DNA of 64,000 bases from NCBI GenBank assembly GCA_011109175.1, contig RDEW01000027.1:604321-668320 (forward strand). Direction: 5' to 3'. The notes under the pieces were generated by a model that had not been told where the DNA came from, searched no databases, and worked only from the letters and a program-made list of their open reading frames with translations. The DNA is from Dicyema japonicum. Its lineage: Eukaryota > Dicyemida > Rhombozoa > Dicyemidae. Made by a program: the position numbers and the translations under genes. Each line of letters begins with the position of its first letter. Positions within the stretch are counted from its first letter, which is position 1. Below are positions 49,200 to 60,790 of this stretch, one piece after another.

Positions 49200-50290
49200 C
49201 GAATAATGCATAGGAGTGTTTTCATACGGAGACTATTCAATGTTTTCCAAGGGTTATTGCCAGAGATTGCCGCGAACGATGTAATTTCGTGTGCAATAAT
49301 AAAATGCTTTTTAAGTGTTAACGTTGTTCTCTCATATCTTGCAATAAACCGAAGACTCTCGATGAAGAAAATTCACGTGCATAGTAATAATATGGAGAGG
49401 GTTTATGAGATCACATAAAACAATAATTTTAGGAACAAATCAGAGACCAACTGCTAAGAGACAGTGAGCATTGCCGCAAACGATGGCTATTCCGAGACGA
49501 AGCTAGGATCCACTAACTTTGACGTGGTTGTACTTCCAATCACTTGGAGAACACTTTAGTGACAGACCCGGCCACACCCGAAGTTTCAAATGAAATTGGG
49601 ACAAAGCGGAAACGGTCCTCAAGAGAAAAATTATACAGCTTCCCCCTTTTGACAGAGTCAGTGGCAGGACAGTCCTTGTGGCATTTATGCCATTTATGGC
49701 AATTAAATATAAATATGGCACAAATTTATCGATGGATAGAAATTTTGCTAAGATCCCCCATGCCTCTAAAGACGGAATGTGGACACAATTTCTTCTTATG
49801 TATGTTCCTAGCGAATCATTTAAATAAAGGGAGTGTCCTATCACAATCGTATCTCAAACAAGATAGCTTCTTTTGTAATTATGATATTACCATTACTTTC
49901 TAAATTCACATTCTGAACAATTTCATGGTAAAGGACCGTGACATTGCCACGAACGATGGCAATTCCAAAACGTTCACGGAACCAACGCCGCTCTCGAGGA
50001 TCTCTCATTTTTGGAAAGATTTCGTTTCCAATTCCCCGGAAACGACTTCTGGTGACAGGCTCTAACGCACCCGAAGTCTCAAATACAACTGAACAATTTC
50101 ATGGAAGAGACAGTTAACATTGACGCAAAATGGCAATTCCAAGACTTCGTGGAGTCAACGCCGTTCCCATGGATCTCCCATTCTTGACAAGACTTCTCTT
50201 CCAATCTATCCACGAATACTTCTGGAGACAAGTCCGACCACACCCAAAATCTCAAATGCGACTGAACATTACCGAGAAACTCCAAAATTT
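49200..50290 (-). repeat. Cluster of four REL-retrotransposon 3'-terminal fragments, same orientation
   Basis: On the minus strand the terminal motif GIAIVRGN or its decayed version recurs around 49265-49290 (IVRGNLWQ), 49460-49490, 49940-49975 (RFGIAIVRGNVTV) and 50115-50140. The three right-hand copies carry the preceding segment (FETSGALEPVTRS...GIGNEI..., then DPRERRW). All correspond to the last about 55-60 residues of the 43.5-46.5 kb element (ETSGAV...RQRIGIAVVRGN). Spacing of the three best copies is about 480 and 180 bp. Confidence 0.65.
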
Positions 50291-50474
50291 ACATTCTGGC
50301 CAATTTCCTCAGATTTATGAGCTTGGTTTGAACTTACAACATTAGAACGACAACTTTTCTCTCAGTTTATTAATTTGCAGACATTTTTGTCCATTTTCAT
50401 GTAATTGCGGTTGTGGTTCCAAGTCATCACGATAACGATGACTAATATAAACATATTTTGCCGCGGTTCACTCA

Positions 50475-51402
50475 ATGAGAATCTTTAGCGGAGTATTTCT
50501 AATATTTTTCCTTTTTGCCGACTCTTCTGAATTGTCTCCCGGTTTTTTGAAAATAGAAAAAACCGCCAAATATTCCTCATTTTTGCGTAACCTTTCAACC
50601 AATGTCGAATTCGTCTGGAACCCGAAGGATATTTACGGTTATCTGACCAAATTCGACTCAAAACACGTCGGATCTGACAGCCTCGTCATTTTCCTCTGCA
50701 AAGACCTGAACGTGGAAGTCGTGGAGGTCGCTAAAAGGGTTAACCCGGTGGGGATTGTCTATTTCAAAAAGGTAGGGATAGAAAAGTATTTGATAGGTAC
50801 CACCATAATTTATTTTTAAAACTTATTTGATTAGGTGATGTACCGATCGTCAAATGTGACCCCAGATTTTGCAAGCCACTCCATGACCTGCTCAGTTTCT
50901 TCAATAACTCGGGTGTTAGAGTCGGGATCGTACAAACCCCCACAAAGTCAAAGGGATCTGACGGCAACTACTCTAAGATAATTCCGATCGTCGTTTACAT
51001 CATGGCTATTATCGGATTTTTCATATATTGCTTCGTAATGCAGCTGTTCTCCCATGTCCCCCATGAAAATGTCCCCAACCTCTTCAGAAAAGTAACGATT
51101 GGGCTAATTTAGATTTTTATGACGAAATTTATCGAAAATATTCATCGATTCCCGATTATTGCCTACAAAAAGGTACTCGTTGACCCCCAACACTATTTGT
51201 CCCCCCAATAAACTTTTAGGGGCCCGACACTGAGGAGTGCGACGTCTGTCTTGACGAATTCAAAGATGAGGACGTTTTAAGAAAACTTCCATGCTTGTGG
51301 GAGTCATCAAACTCATCATTTAGGCACATTTACCACAAGAGGTGTATCGATCGTTGGCTCATTGAGAGGAAAAACTGTCCAAAGTGTCGTCGGGAGTTCT
51401 AA
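50475..51402 (+). CDS. PA-TM-RING E3 ubiquitin ligase (RNF13/RNF167-like)
   Basis: ATG 50475 opens a signal peptide (MRIFSGVFLIFFLFADSS), then a luminal region of protease-associated-domain size and character, then a membrane helix (IIPIVVYIMAIIGFFIYCF) and a cytosolic RING-H2: CDVCLDEFKDED, LPCLHIYHKRCIDRWL, CPKC. Introns: 50797-50834 (38 nt), 51092-51112 (21), a 47-nt one before GPDTEECDVC, and a 27-nt one inside the RING (gtggga...atttag) whose removal restores C-L-H spacing. Stop TAA 51400-51402. Proteins of this type ubiquitinate membrane cargo in endosomes/lysosomes. It stops right after the RING, so the long C-terminal tail of vertebrate members is absent. Confidence 0.88.
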
Positions 51403-52600
51403 TATTGGTAACTTTATTCTCATTGAGTAGAGACTGGGGGATAAATATATTTTAAATTATTTTGAGTAAATTATCACGTGTTTTACTGCGTAGTTGCCTA
51501 TTTGGCCGGTTTAGGAATTTTTAGAGCTTTGGAATAGCTCTGGCGTAGGTTAATGTCCTCATCTCCTCAATATGGGTGTAACCTCAGTTTGCTCTTCGTT
51601 GACTTGGGAGACATGTGACCTTTGGGATACAAGGAAGCACCAGCTGAAGTTATGTCTCGGTTCGAATTTCGACTGACCCGGAGTCAGGGACCTTGGAAAA
51701 CGGAATTATGACTGTCATTATTTTCTAAGTGACCTCATGTAACTTGACTGGGTATTCCCCAGAGTCAGCATGATCTCGTAAAGGACAGAGAAAGAGAATT
51801 AGCCATTAGGACAAATACTTAATTCTAGTTTTAATGTCAGAGTCCATATAACCACATAATGTTCGGGAAATTTAATTTAATTGCATTTTGACAATATTCT
51901 GTTACCCATAGTTACCTTTGTTAGTAAGCCTTGTCAGGCTTAGTTCTTTATTTCTCTGTAATACGTTATTCTTAGCTAGCAGAATACTTTGTTGACTGAA
52001 GATAACGAGGGCTCCTATCTTGCAGCCATAGGGAGAAACACTGGAGAGTATGGTGGTTGAACATAAGCTAGAAATTAGGGATGAGTTCATTTCTGCTTCA
52101 AGTCAGCTACTGGAATTGGCGTGTAAGGAATCCGATTAGATGCATGCCAAGAGGGATGATTGATTCTTAAGTGAAGGAAACCGGTGCCTAGCAGGAAAGT
52201 AATTACCAAAAGCGGACCCTCCCTGAGATCCGTCAGGCAGACCTGAAAAAGAGAAGGGATTGCAAAAGGGGCGCCTGACGCTTCTTATTTCAAAATTCCT
52301 GGGTCTGTGGAAGGGGACAATACCAACCATGAGGTGAAGACAATAAGTCTACTAGAGCCAGATCAACAGCTCAACTCTCCGACCAACTAACAGCTATAAT
52401 GAACTTGTCCTCGATATTGAGACAGTAGTGGTTGTGGTCTCGTCACAGACAAAACTGGTGAGTCTACCAAACCTCGAACATGTGACATTGCTCAATTACA
52501 CAAAATACCAGGTATTGGGTCGCTAGGATGTCATATCTAACAACGGTCCCGGGTTTGTTTCTTTCCACTGAATAACTGGTCGAAGGCTTCTCTTCCTTTC
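51403..52600. other. Unassigned stretch
   Basis: No gene or repeat recognised. Confidence 0.4.
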
Positions 52601-52604
52601 TTCT

Positions 52605-52760
52605 TTATCTTAACTCCCCTCGATCTGCTAAAATGGCGTCAAGTGATCCACCTGTTTCAGGAGACACCTAGTATCAAGAAAAAATTAAAAGGGGGTCATT
52701 AGCTATCCCTTATTTCACTGATAATTTTGAAGGGTCTCTACACAACTGGAAAGACTGAAT
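52605..52760 (+). repeat. Dispersed repeat related to 23740-24010
   Basis: Diverged copy: gtgatccacctgtttcagga ... tctctacacaactgg, with the same order of blocks as at 23.8 kb. Confidence 0.4.
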
Positions 52761-52769
52761 GTTTATTGA

Positions 52770-53110
52770 TTTTAGTCAAAATTTTTATTGATTTTTTTAA
52801 TTTTCAGAGTTTTTAAATAATCACAGTTATGTTCAACCAGGAAGGTCATTGAAAAGGTTAAGACTGTTGTTAGAAAATATCCTGGCGAGTTTTCTAACAA
52901 CTCACAAAATTTCTAACAACAGGTTCTCTTGAATCTTTTGTCCAAGAAACACATCAAACTAATAGGTCTATCATTTTATTACTATTTTACAGGTGCCACT
53001 GTGATTTTCTCATTCCATCAACCCACTCTAAGATCAATGAGGTCACTGATGCTTACTCCAAAATAATTTTCTTTGCTAAAGTTGAACATTAAAGTTTACA
53101 AAACTTGTTT
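52770..53110 (+). repeat. Dispersed repeat, copy 2 (inverted relative to 2541-2960)
   Basis: Matches the reverse complement of 2541-2960 over about 340 bp; see that entry. Flanked on the left by the other dispersed repeat. Confidence 0.65.
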
Positions 53111-53954
53111 GCGGGTAATGAATGTCGATGTACTTCTGTGCAAAAGTTTTTTATTAGTTTTTTATATTTGTTTTTTTTATAGATAATTTATTCATACGTC
53201 AAAAATGGCCAAAATTTCGAAATTATAAAGTCAAAAAAATCGACATAGTTATGAAACCTTAGCTTCTGGGGATATTTGGACGACCGTGTGTTTAACCACA
53301 CCAAGATGGTCACGTGGTTCACCCAAATGGCTATTCTTAAGTCACATTGTCGGACTTTAAAGGCTGAATTCATGAAAAAAGTGTGACATTTATTCGCAGT
53401 ATTGTTCAAGACTGTTTAAATCAAAATGAGTTGTCGCATGGATTTAATAAGTTTCCATAGTATTCGTCGACGTGATAACTAATTTGTCGTTGCCAGATGG
53501 AGAAGTCGATGGTCTCATGTCTTGCTACTCTTCAGGGGTAATTTCGGGAAAAACTAAGGACTGATAATTAACAAATGAAGAAAATTATCAACCCTACTTT
53601 CGAGAAACATGTAGGAAACTGGCAACCATCAAAAGCAGGTCGCCTACAGAGATCCTCCACTTTCAAAGAGATCCTGAACTGCTTTCCACATTGTGGGGTT
53701 GCAAGTGCAACTCTGACAACCCTCGGGTGCAGCAGTTCTGAACCGTAAATCTCAGAAGATCTGCGGTCCAGTATTTCGATGTCTTCAAGGGTACGTATGA
53801 CACACGTGGAGACGAAGTAGTGTATCCTTTCAGTCCATGTTCAATTTTAGGAGTTTATTAAATGAAACCTCTCTCCCACAAAACAGCGATTTGTTTCTAT
53901 TTTTTATTTATCGAACCAAAAAACCACCGTCATATCCAAAATAAACAAAATTCA
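53111..53954. other. Unassigned stretch
   Basis: Broken plus-strand frames (for example LASGDIWTTVCLTTPRWSR near 53260) hint at an old transposon, but I cannot name a family. Confidence 0.25.
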
Positions 53955-54515
53955 GGTGATCCCGGCCTCCCTTAGCAGTCTCCGCATCTTTTCTCGGTGT
54001 TAAGACTGCGTTCCTGCGCATTTCCGATATGGACGGGGTCCAAATACCAGAGTCATTCGGAGAGGCACTGCTCCAGTCGCCTTTATCATTTTTCTAGGTT
54101 TCTAGGAAGGATTTCCACTCGGGAATATTTCCTTAGTAGGTTTGCTGCCTTCACTTGAATGTTCCATATCTTGTCCAAATTCGTTGCAGAAAGGTTAGAT
54201 CCCCAGATATTACATGCGTATTTTATTGTAGCCTCGATGAACTGTTTGTATATGACATCCAGACCACTCAGTTCTTTTATGTCTCTTAGGTTTCCCAAGA
54301 ACACCTTCAGAAAATTGATTTTCATCGTACAAGCCAATAACATATTTTCAACATGTTTTGTAAAGGTTAAGAAAGTGTCCAAGGTGACTCCCAGGATTTT
54401 CTGGTATTTGTTTTGCGGGATAATCATCTCATCCAGTGTGACGTCAATTGATACCTTCCCTAGTCTTCTGTTTGTCGTGAATAGGGTAACACCGACTTCT
54501 CCGAGCTAGCAGCCA
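53955..54515 (-). mobile_element. Jockey-like non-LTR retrotransposon 3' fragment
   Basis: 113-codon open piece (54086-54427) reads KYQKILGVTLDTFLTFTKHV, EATIKYACNIWGSNLS and KIWNIQVKAANLLRKYS: the LGV.LD.....HV thumb motif and the following region of jockey-type RTs. Upstream minus sequence to 54515 and downstream to 53955 continue it with frame changes. 5' truncated. Confidence 0.75.
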
Positions 54516-54527
54516 ATTGATTCCCAA

Positions 54528-54552
54528 AACCATAAACTTAATTTATGGTTTA
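54528..54552. promoter_or_regulatory. 10-bp inverted repeat upstream of the syntaxin gene
   Basis: aaaccataaa, 5-nt spacer, tttatggttt: a perfect 10-bp stem about 70 bp before the syntaxin ATG, in otherwise A/T-rich sequence. It could be a protein-binding palindrome or the edge of a repeat. Function unknown. Confidence 0.4.
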
Positions 54553-54621
54553 AATTTTAATTATTTAATTTAAAAAATTATTTGATTTAATTTAAAAATA
54601 ATTTTAATTAGAAAATTTTAA

Positions 54622-55738
54622 ATGGGTCGCGAACGCTTAAGCGATATCGAAAAGGTAAGAAAAATAGTGAACATTAGATCAAGCCCAAAAAGTCACTTAC
54701 AGTCTTCATAAACAAAAACAAACAAGTGGATAAGAACGTTCAGAGGTTTAACAATGAAGTCTAGAACTATTTAATTCGCAGTTCGAAGAGTTGTGGAATC
54801 TATTAAATTCCCTTTCAGTAGCAATCGAACTACTAAAGAACATGCATAAAGCAATTTTAACTGAAAATAACAGTGGAAATGGTAATTTATTCAAATGAGT
54901 TCTTAGAACGGGCGAAATTGGTTAATCAAAAAAATGATATCAATAATTTATCAAGTAGAATTACTATCAGATTAAAACGTTGATAGTATTATCCAATTAG
55001 ATTTACATAACTCAGTCAATCAGGAACAAATTCTCAACCCAACTTCGGCACTATTTCGTATTAAAAATAGCCAGGTATTTAACTTCAACAACAAAGATGA
55101 ATTATTTAATTTGAATTTATTTATTATTTAAAAAATATTTTTAATTTTAATATTAAATTAAGTTTAATGCAATTAAAAAAAAGTTCAGCGGGCTCATGGA
55201 AAGCTACAATTTAACTCAAATTCAATATAAAACAAAATTACAGTCAGTCGTCCAGAAGCAGCTCCAAATGAGTTCAAATGTGCTTAATTTTAGTGGACAA
55301 GAATTTCACCAAAGAAGAAATCAGTGACATCGCAGAGGATGAAGCTAAAAAGCTATTTGTGATGGACATGTATGTTGACCGGAAAAGAACTTCTCGTTAG
55401 AGTAGAAGAACGCCACAAGGAAATTTTGCACCTGGAGAAAGAAATAAAAAATTTAAATGATCTGATGACCTTGGCGCATCTTCACATCACAGAACAGGTT
55501 TTTAACGTTCATGAGTGTTAGGGGGAAGTATTGGATCACATTGTGTTTGTCATAGACCAAACGGTCGACTACGCAGAATCTGCCAAACTTCATATTGAAA
55601 AGGCGATCTTTCATAGAAATGAGAGGAGAGTAGGAAATATATTTATTTTAGAGAAAAATATTGTGGATTTCTTCATTTTTAATTATTGTTGTATTTATTT
55701 GTATTATTATTTTAATAATAAAATTAAAGAATTTATAA
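54622..55738 (+). CDS. Syntaxin-like Qa-SNARE
   Basis: ATG 54622 (MGRERLSDIEK), stop TAA 55736-55738. Nine introns: 38, 23, 25, 22, about 105, 22, 31, 24 and 22 nt. The spliced protein has an N-terminal helical region (FNNEFEELWNLLNSLS; RAKLVNQKNDINNLSS; LMESYNLTQIQYKTKLQSV) like the syntaxin Habc bundle. A SNARE motif runs from ERHKEILHLEKEIKNLNDLM to EKAIFHRNERR; the zero-layer glutamine is in ITEQGEVLD, matching LVESQGEMID of syntaxin 1. A C-terminal membrane anchor (LWISSFLIIVVFICIIILII) appears only after a 22-nt intron is removed. Plasma-membrane t-SNARE is likely; subtype not certain. Confidence 0.9.
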
Positions 55739-55983
55739 TTTGTTTTATTATTTTACAAAAATATTCATGCATTATCACTTTCCTATGATCTTCACCCTCG
55801 CTAGTATTGGCAACAATCATTTGTCTCCTAAGTTTTTTAAAGTCTTTAGTTTTGTACTGGACGAGATTCGAATCCAGATCTTATGTGGATCCGACACTTC
55901 CTTGTTCAGAACTTTGGGTTTCCAACGTCTTTTGAGTCCGTCACCACTTCCATGATCACAAGAAGTCAAGGCTTTCATCTACC

Positions 55984-56436
55984 ATGAAGCGAGTGGACAT
56001 TGTGTGCAATAGAGGTAAGTCACCACTTTAATCGTCTGGTCACTTAACATATTCTGCATTAAAAGAAGTGGATTCCAGTAATTTTTGTTGACGGGAGTTC
56101 GCAATTTCACAATCTCCCCCAAAATTCGAGGTAATTTATATAAGGGTGGAGTAGGAAATTATTAGCACGGTAAGCAATTCTCACAAAGTTCCCAGTAATT
56201 TCAAGAATTCTAAGCCTTCTATAGGAATTTTTTAAAAATTAAAAAATATATTTACTAAATGGTCAGATGCTAGATATGATGACGCTTCCCTATTGCATGA
56301 AATCCTCTGTATGGATGAATTCCCGGTTATTTTACTGTCGTTCGTGGCGCAATTAGCTGTGGATTCTCACATCTTACCTATTTGGTCAAAGGATTCCTTC
56401 TACTCTTCACTTTTTCAATTCCTAAGAGCGTCATGA
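55984..56436 (+). CDS. Possible small multi-exon gene, unrecognised
   Basis: ATG at 55984 starts MKRVDIVCNR before a gtaagt donor-like site. A second protein-like piece (KWIPVIFVDGSSQFHNLP, about 56079-56130) and a third (SDARYDDASLLHEILCMDEF...ending FLRAS, stop at 56434) follow. The joins are not resolved and no family is recognised. Confidence 0.25.
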
Positions 56437-56685
56437 GATGAACCTGTTTTATTGAAGGATAAAAATTAGCGCTTCAGAATTGCACCCCAAAATCCGTCAC
56501 GTAAAAACTTCCTATCTTGGTGGAAGAAAAGTCAAGATCCCTTCACTCCTCCGAACCACCAGGACTCGACACGAAAGTGGAGGATTTCTATGAGCGACTA
56601 AAAAATCACTAAAACAAATATTTTCGCTATTTATGATTGTAACTGCTCTAACAAAAATTAAAGCAAGCTAAAGTCCTTAGTAAAA

Positions 56686-59401
56686 CTAATCAAATTTATC
56701 ACCTTCCTTGCAGCCATTCCATACACGAATAGTCAAATCCTCCGATGAACTAATGTACTACAGAATCAGTCAACTCACTCACCTGGTTTTTTTCTGGAAT
56801 GTACTCAATTGATTTGATCACGTTTCTATGTCCTTTATAAGACTTCACGATGTAGCACGTGTCTGAATCCCACACTCTGATCATAGAATTTGACTGTACT
56901 TTATGACATTTCCGATTGAGGCGACTATAAAGCCTTCGAACGTGTCAATGCACAAGGTTGTGATTGGAGTATTATTCGACAGAACTTCCAGACAAATTTC
57001 CCGCTTCTAAATTTTGCTAAGATCCTCTATGCTAGTTACCCAGATGCGAATTGTCCCATCTTCCGAAGCTGTGACCCAACAGCCATTTTTAGGATTCCAC
57101 TTCACTTTGGTCACCAAACGAGCATGGCCTCTTAGGCCGTACAAATGTCTCAGTTTGATCACAGAGTTCACGACGACAATCTGATTTACCACAACGCCGA
57201 TCGTGGAGGAGCAAGCAAGTTCGTTATTGCTGGAGATTACACCATTTTTACTCGTTACTGGAAATGTCAGTTAAAAATAACTCGTTGACTAAACTTTTGA
57301 TTTTGTTTATTTTTATCAAGTTTTTGGCTTGATTCTCGACAAGTACGCTTCTACGCTTTAGTAAAATCCTCACTTGGCGGTTTTCAAATCCCAAATAATG
57401 ATCCGGACGTCCCAACTGCAGCTAATCTAGAAAATTTAAAAATCATAAACTTCCCAAACATACTAATACTGGGAGGGAAAGAACCTACACTACAGGTGCT
57501 TGGCCACGTCATAACAATTAAGGGAGGACGCTGCGCATGCTCCTTCAAGATCACGGCATAGCGAAAGTCCATTAGCGGCATAGACCTTGGTGATCTGAGG
57601 ACGCGGTTGGTGAAGGGGGTAATAATATGCCTATATGGGGGTTACTAATGCGGTAAGTAATTTTCGACAAAATAGCGGTTTCTTACCAAATAAACGATTT
57701 CGTTGATTTCTGTGAGACAAAAGCCGCTTATGAAGAGGGAGTGGGCGTTCAGGACAAATTGCTTACTCAAACCCACCAAATGCTTGATAAAAGTTAAGTC
57801 CTGATAATTATAAACAGCCAAACCGACTTGTGCAGTTTCTCGCTGTTCTTCAATTCGTTTTCAGTTTCTGATATGAGCACGTTGAATTTAGCTGTCGACT
57901 CGTCCTCGTCGAAAGCTTCAGACAGCATTTTGAGTGCCTCAGCGTCGTACCCCAGGCATTCTCGGGTAAATCATAGAGTACCAACTGATCAGGCCATCTG
58001 CCCGCCCAATTGCGAGAATGTCGTATTTATCAACGTAAATTATCGAGGTTATCGACTTTGAAGGAACTTTAGACGGCTAAATTTGGCGAAATTATTACTA
58101 TTTTTAGCGCTTTATCCCACATTTTTGAAGCCTTCTTCTGCTAGAAATATTGCTCGTCGTCCTTAAAGCTGGAGTAGACTACTTCCTCGTTTCTGGGGGT
58201 AACGGTTGAATCTTACACGTATGAAAACGAGTTGAGCAACTTTTGTTCCCACTTGGTTATCTTCCCTGAGTCATCCCCTCCGTAGATTACATTTGTGAAT
58301 CCCGAGTCTTTGAACTAACTTATATTATAACTGTAGGTCAGGACATCCACCGGAAAGGGACATGGGAGGATGGTAATGGAGGTCGAACTCTCGTATTTCC
58401 AAATAATAATGTGACGGTCGCTTGATGTGGCTAAGCTTTGAGGCATAATTTACTGAAGATAATGCTGAGCTCAGGAATAAAGCGGCAAAGCTGCAAATAG
58501 TACCGGGGGACAAAATTAACGTCAATGTCGATCAGGGAGTTGATTACCTGTCCACTAAAGTGAAAACTTACGGCTTCTCCCGTCTTCAACTCGAATATCC
58601 CGGGATAAGCAGATCCCTTTAGAATCCACAAATCTTTTAATTTGGGAGAGTAGCCAATGCCAGTGATAGGATACAGAAAGGTGGACAGTCTGTGAATCAG
58701 CTTTCCGTCATTCGTCCAAATTTTGACCATTTTGTCGAACGACCCGGTAATAATCCTTGAATGACATCTGAGTAAACCAATTGAATATTTCATTTTCTTT
58801 TTCGACCAACAATGAAGTGATCCCTTCCTCGTGGGCGCGAGTTACCCTAACTTGGAACCCACAGTTTACTTCCTGAAGAGCTGAATTGAGGTGATGTCGA
58901 TTAGATCGTATTCATAGATGAGAATATTCTGGTTGTACCTAAAAATGACAAAATTGAGTGACCCAGCAGTGTAAATTCAATTTTCGAACAGAACAATGCA
59001 TGACACGATGTCTTCGTGCTCGAAGGCGATGAAAGTGGGGATTTAATCGATCAGTTCTTCATTTTTAGCTTGCTTGAGTGGCAACTCCTTACTTGTTAGT
59101 CGGTAGAGTCGGATTGCATTCTTGGTCCCCACGAATAAGTTCTCTTTGGTTTGGTCCACACAAATCGAATAAACCGGAGTTTTCAACTGACAAGTAAATA
59201 TTTACGATTGACATTGATAATCTGGGAGTAGTCGGAGTTATAGAACCAACAACCAATGAATCCATCCAAGGAGGCTGAAAATAAGAGTTTTTCCGAATTC
59301 CTTGATTTTAATGAATAGTCTTACCAAACGGCAAAGCAAGTTACCCGTCCTTGATGAACGTTATTGTTTATTTTCGAATACTTTCCAGTGTCGATTTCCA
59401 T
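56686..59401 (-). CDS. WD40-repeat protein, family unrecognised
   Basis: ATG 59401 (MEIDTGKYSKINNN), stop TAG 56686-56688 (ending TIRVWNGCKEGDKFD). Tiny introns of 22-26 nt (for example 24 nt after VTCFAV, 26 nt before LKTPVYSI, 22 nt inside the FNW-IITGSFD join) yield WD repeats along the chain: FSASLDGFIGCW, NLFVGTKNAIRLY, IITGSFDKMVKIW, TTSSDRHIIIWKY, VIYGGDDSGKITKW, WVTASEDGTIRIW, SMIRVWDSDT and YISSSEDLTIRVW. At least eight blades, so one or two beta-propellers. An in-frame TAA (59043-59045) is not removed by any canonical intron I could find; a TGA (58977-58979) can be removed by a 51-nt intron. Function not assignable; scaffold role inferred from the fold. Confidence 0.8.
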
Positions 59402-60315
59402 GTTTTGAATTGACCCGTCTATTTGGAGTTAGTTTAGTGAAAGAACCCTCATATCCGATCCATTGTTCTCTCCAGAATGTAAAATGTCCCAATGCTGAGG
59501 TTTTTCTGCTGTATTATTCCTTCATCTTCATGTACACTTCCATTAGGAAACAGTGAAATATTTAAATTGTCTTTAAGCATTTTTAAATGTTTGTAGATGT
59601 GTTAATTAAAATAAATAAAATATTTTTAATTTAAATACTCATATCTGTTAATTGATATATTAATAAAATAAATATATTTTGTTAATAATATTCGAAAAAT
59701 TGATTTAAAAAATTAAAAAAATGTGTCACGTCTCATCAATATTTTTGTGGTGTTACACATCAGATGTGAAAAAGAGCAATAAAACTCATATCCATTAACC
59801 GTTCAGACGTCATGGCGTCGTATTTTTTCTTTTTTTCAAGGACATCAACCCTAATCCCGAACCGGCCATGACTATCTCCCAAATTATTATAAATGGGATT
59901 TTTACTGAAATTACTGTACTACGCGTAAACAGAGAGACATTTTATTTATCTTCTGTGGAGTAATTATCCCAAATTTGTTTTACTAATGTGAAGGACGGTT
60001 TTTCTCTAAAAAGAAAGACAAAATTATATCCCTACTAGAAGGGACAAGGAGGCAGCCATCAAGTCGGCTTTGGCAAGCAAACTAATGGATGAACTATCAG
60101 AGGAGGAAGATATCTTCTAACAACAATCAAGGTGTGGTCGAGAAGAGGATAGAGGTCATCATAATGAGAAACAAAGTCCGAAACTCATACATTCAGATGA
60201 AGCTTAACTAAAGTGAAGAGGGAAACAGGCGAAACTTCCAAGCCTTTCAGATACGTCTCCTCTTTCCGAGTGACAATACTCAACATATACATTCTCCCTT
60301 AATCTTCTTGTCCTA
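59402..60315. other. Unassigned AT-rich stretch
   Basis: No gene recognised. It includes the presumed promoter of the WD40 gene. Confidence 0.4.
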
Positions 60316-60319
60316 GTGC

Positions 60320-60790
60320 CTATCGTCCCTAACTGGGTCATCTCATCCGAATGGAAAAACCCTTAATCTGTGGTGACCCGAATGCGAAGAACCCCAACTG
60401 GTATACGAAACAACAACCGAACCGAAGAGGCTTACTCTGATAAGTTATCTTATTAGTAATAAGATTCTGAATACACGTTGGAGGCTTTTCGGACATATTT
60501 TGCGACTGGACCTAGATGCCCCCGCGGACGTAGCAATGGAGGATTACCTCATGTTGGAGGCCTCCCGTTTCCGTGGTCGCACAAGGACGATACTGGCAGT
60601 CGTTCTCGACGAGAACCTCAAAGAAATGGGACGGCATCTTGGAAGTGGAGAGGATCTTGACTGGTTGCGCATAGAGGCTTGGAATAGGAGGAAGTGGATT
60701 AAACTAACCAGTGATTTGCTTACACGTGTTGCATATGCTTTGTCAAGTCCTATGACATAGCGATAAGTGCTAATAATAATAATTTTTGAA
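60320..60790 (+). mobile_element. Internally deleted non-LTR retrotransposon with TAA-rich tail
   Basis: Left part reads LICGDPNAKNPNWYTKQQ (endonuclease block). After about 40 bp it jumps to WRLFGHILRLDLDAPADVAM (post-RT region), so the whole RT is missing. The tail is gataagtgctaataataataa, the same 3' end as at 41.98 kb. Confidence 0.7.

Noticed and set aside
58977-59045. Stop codon reassignment suggested by in-frame TAA/TGA in the WD40 gene
   Set aside because: Other genes here end properly at TAA or TAG, and the TGA can be spliced out; one odd TAA is not enough.
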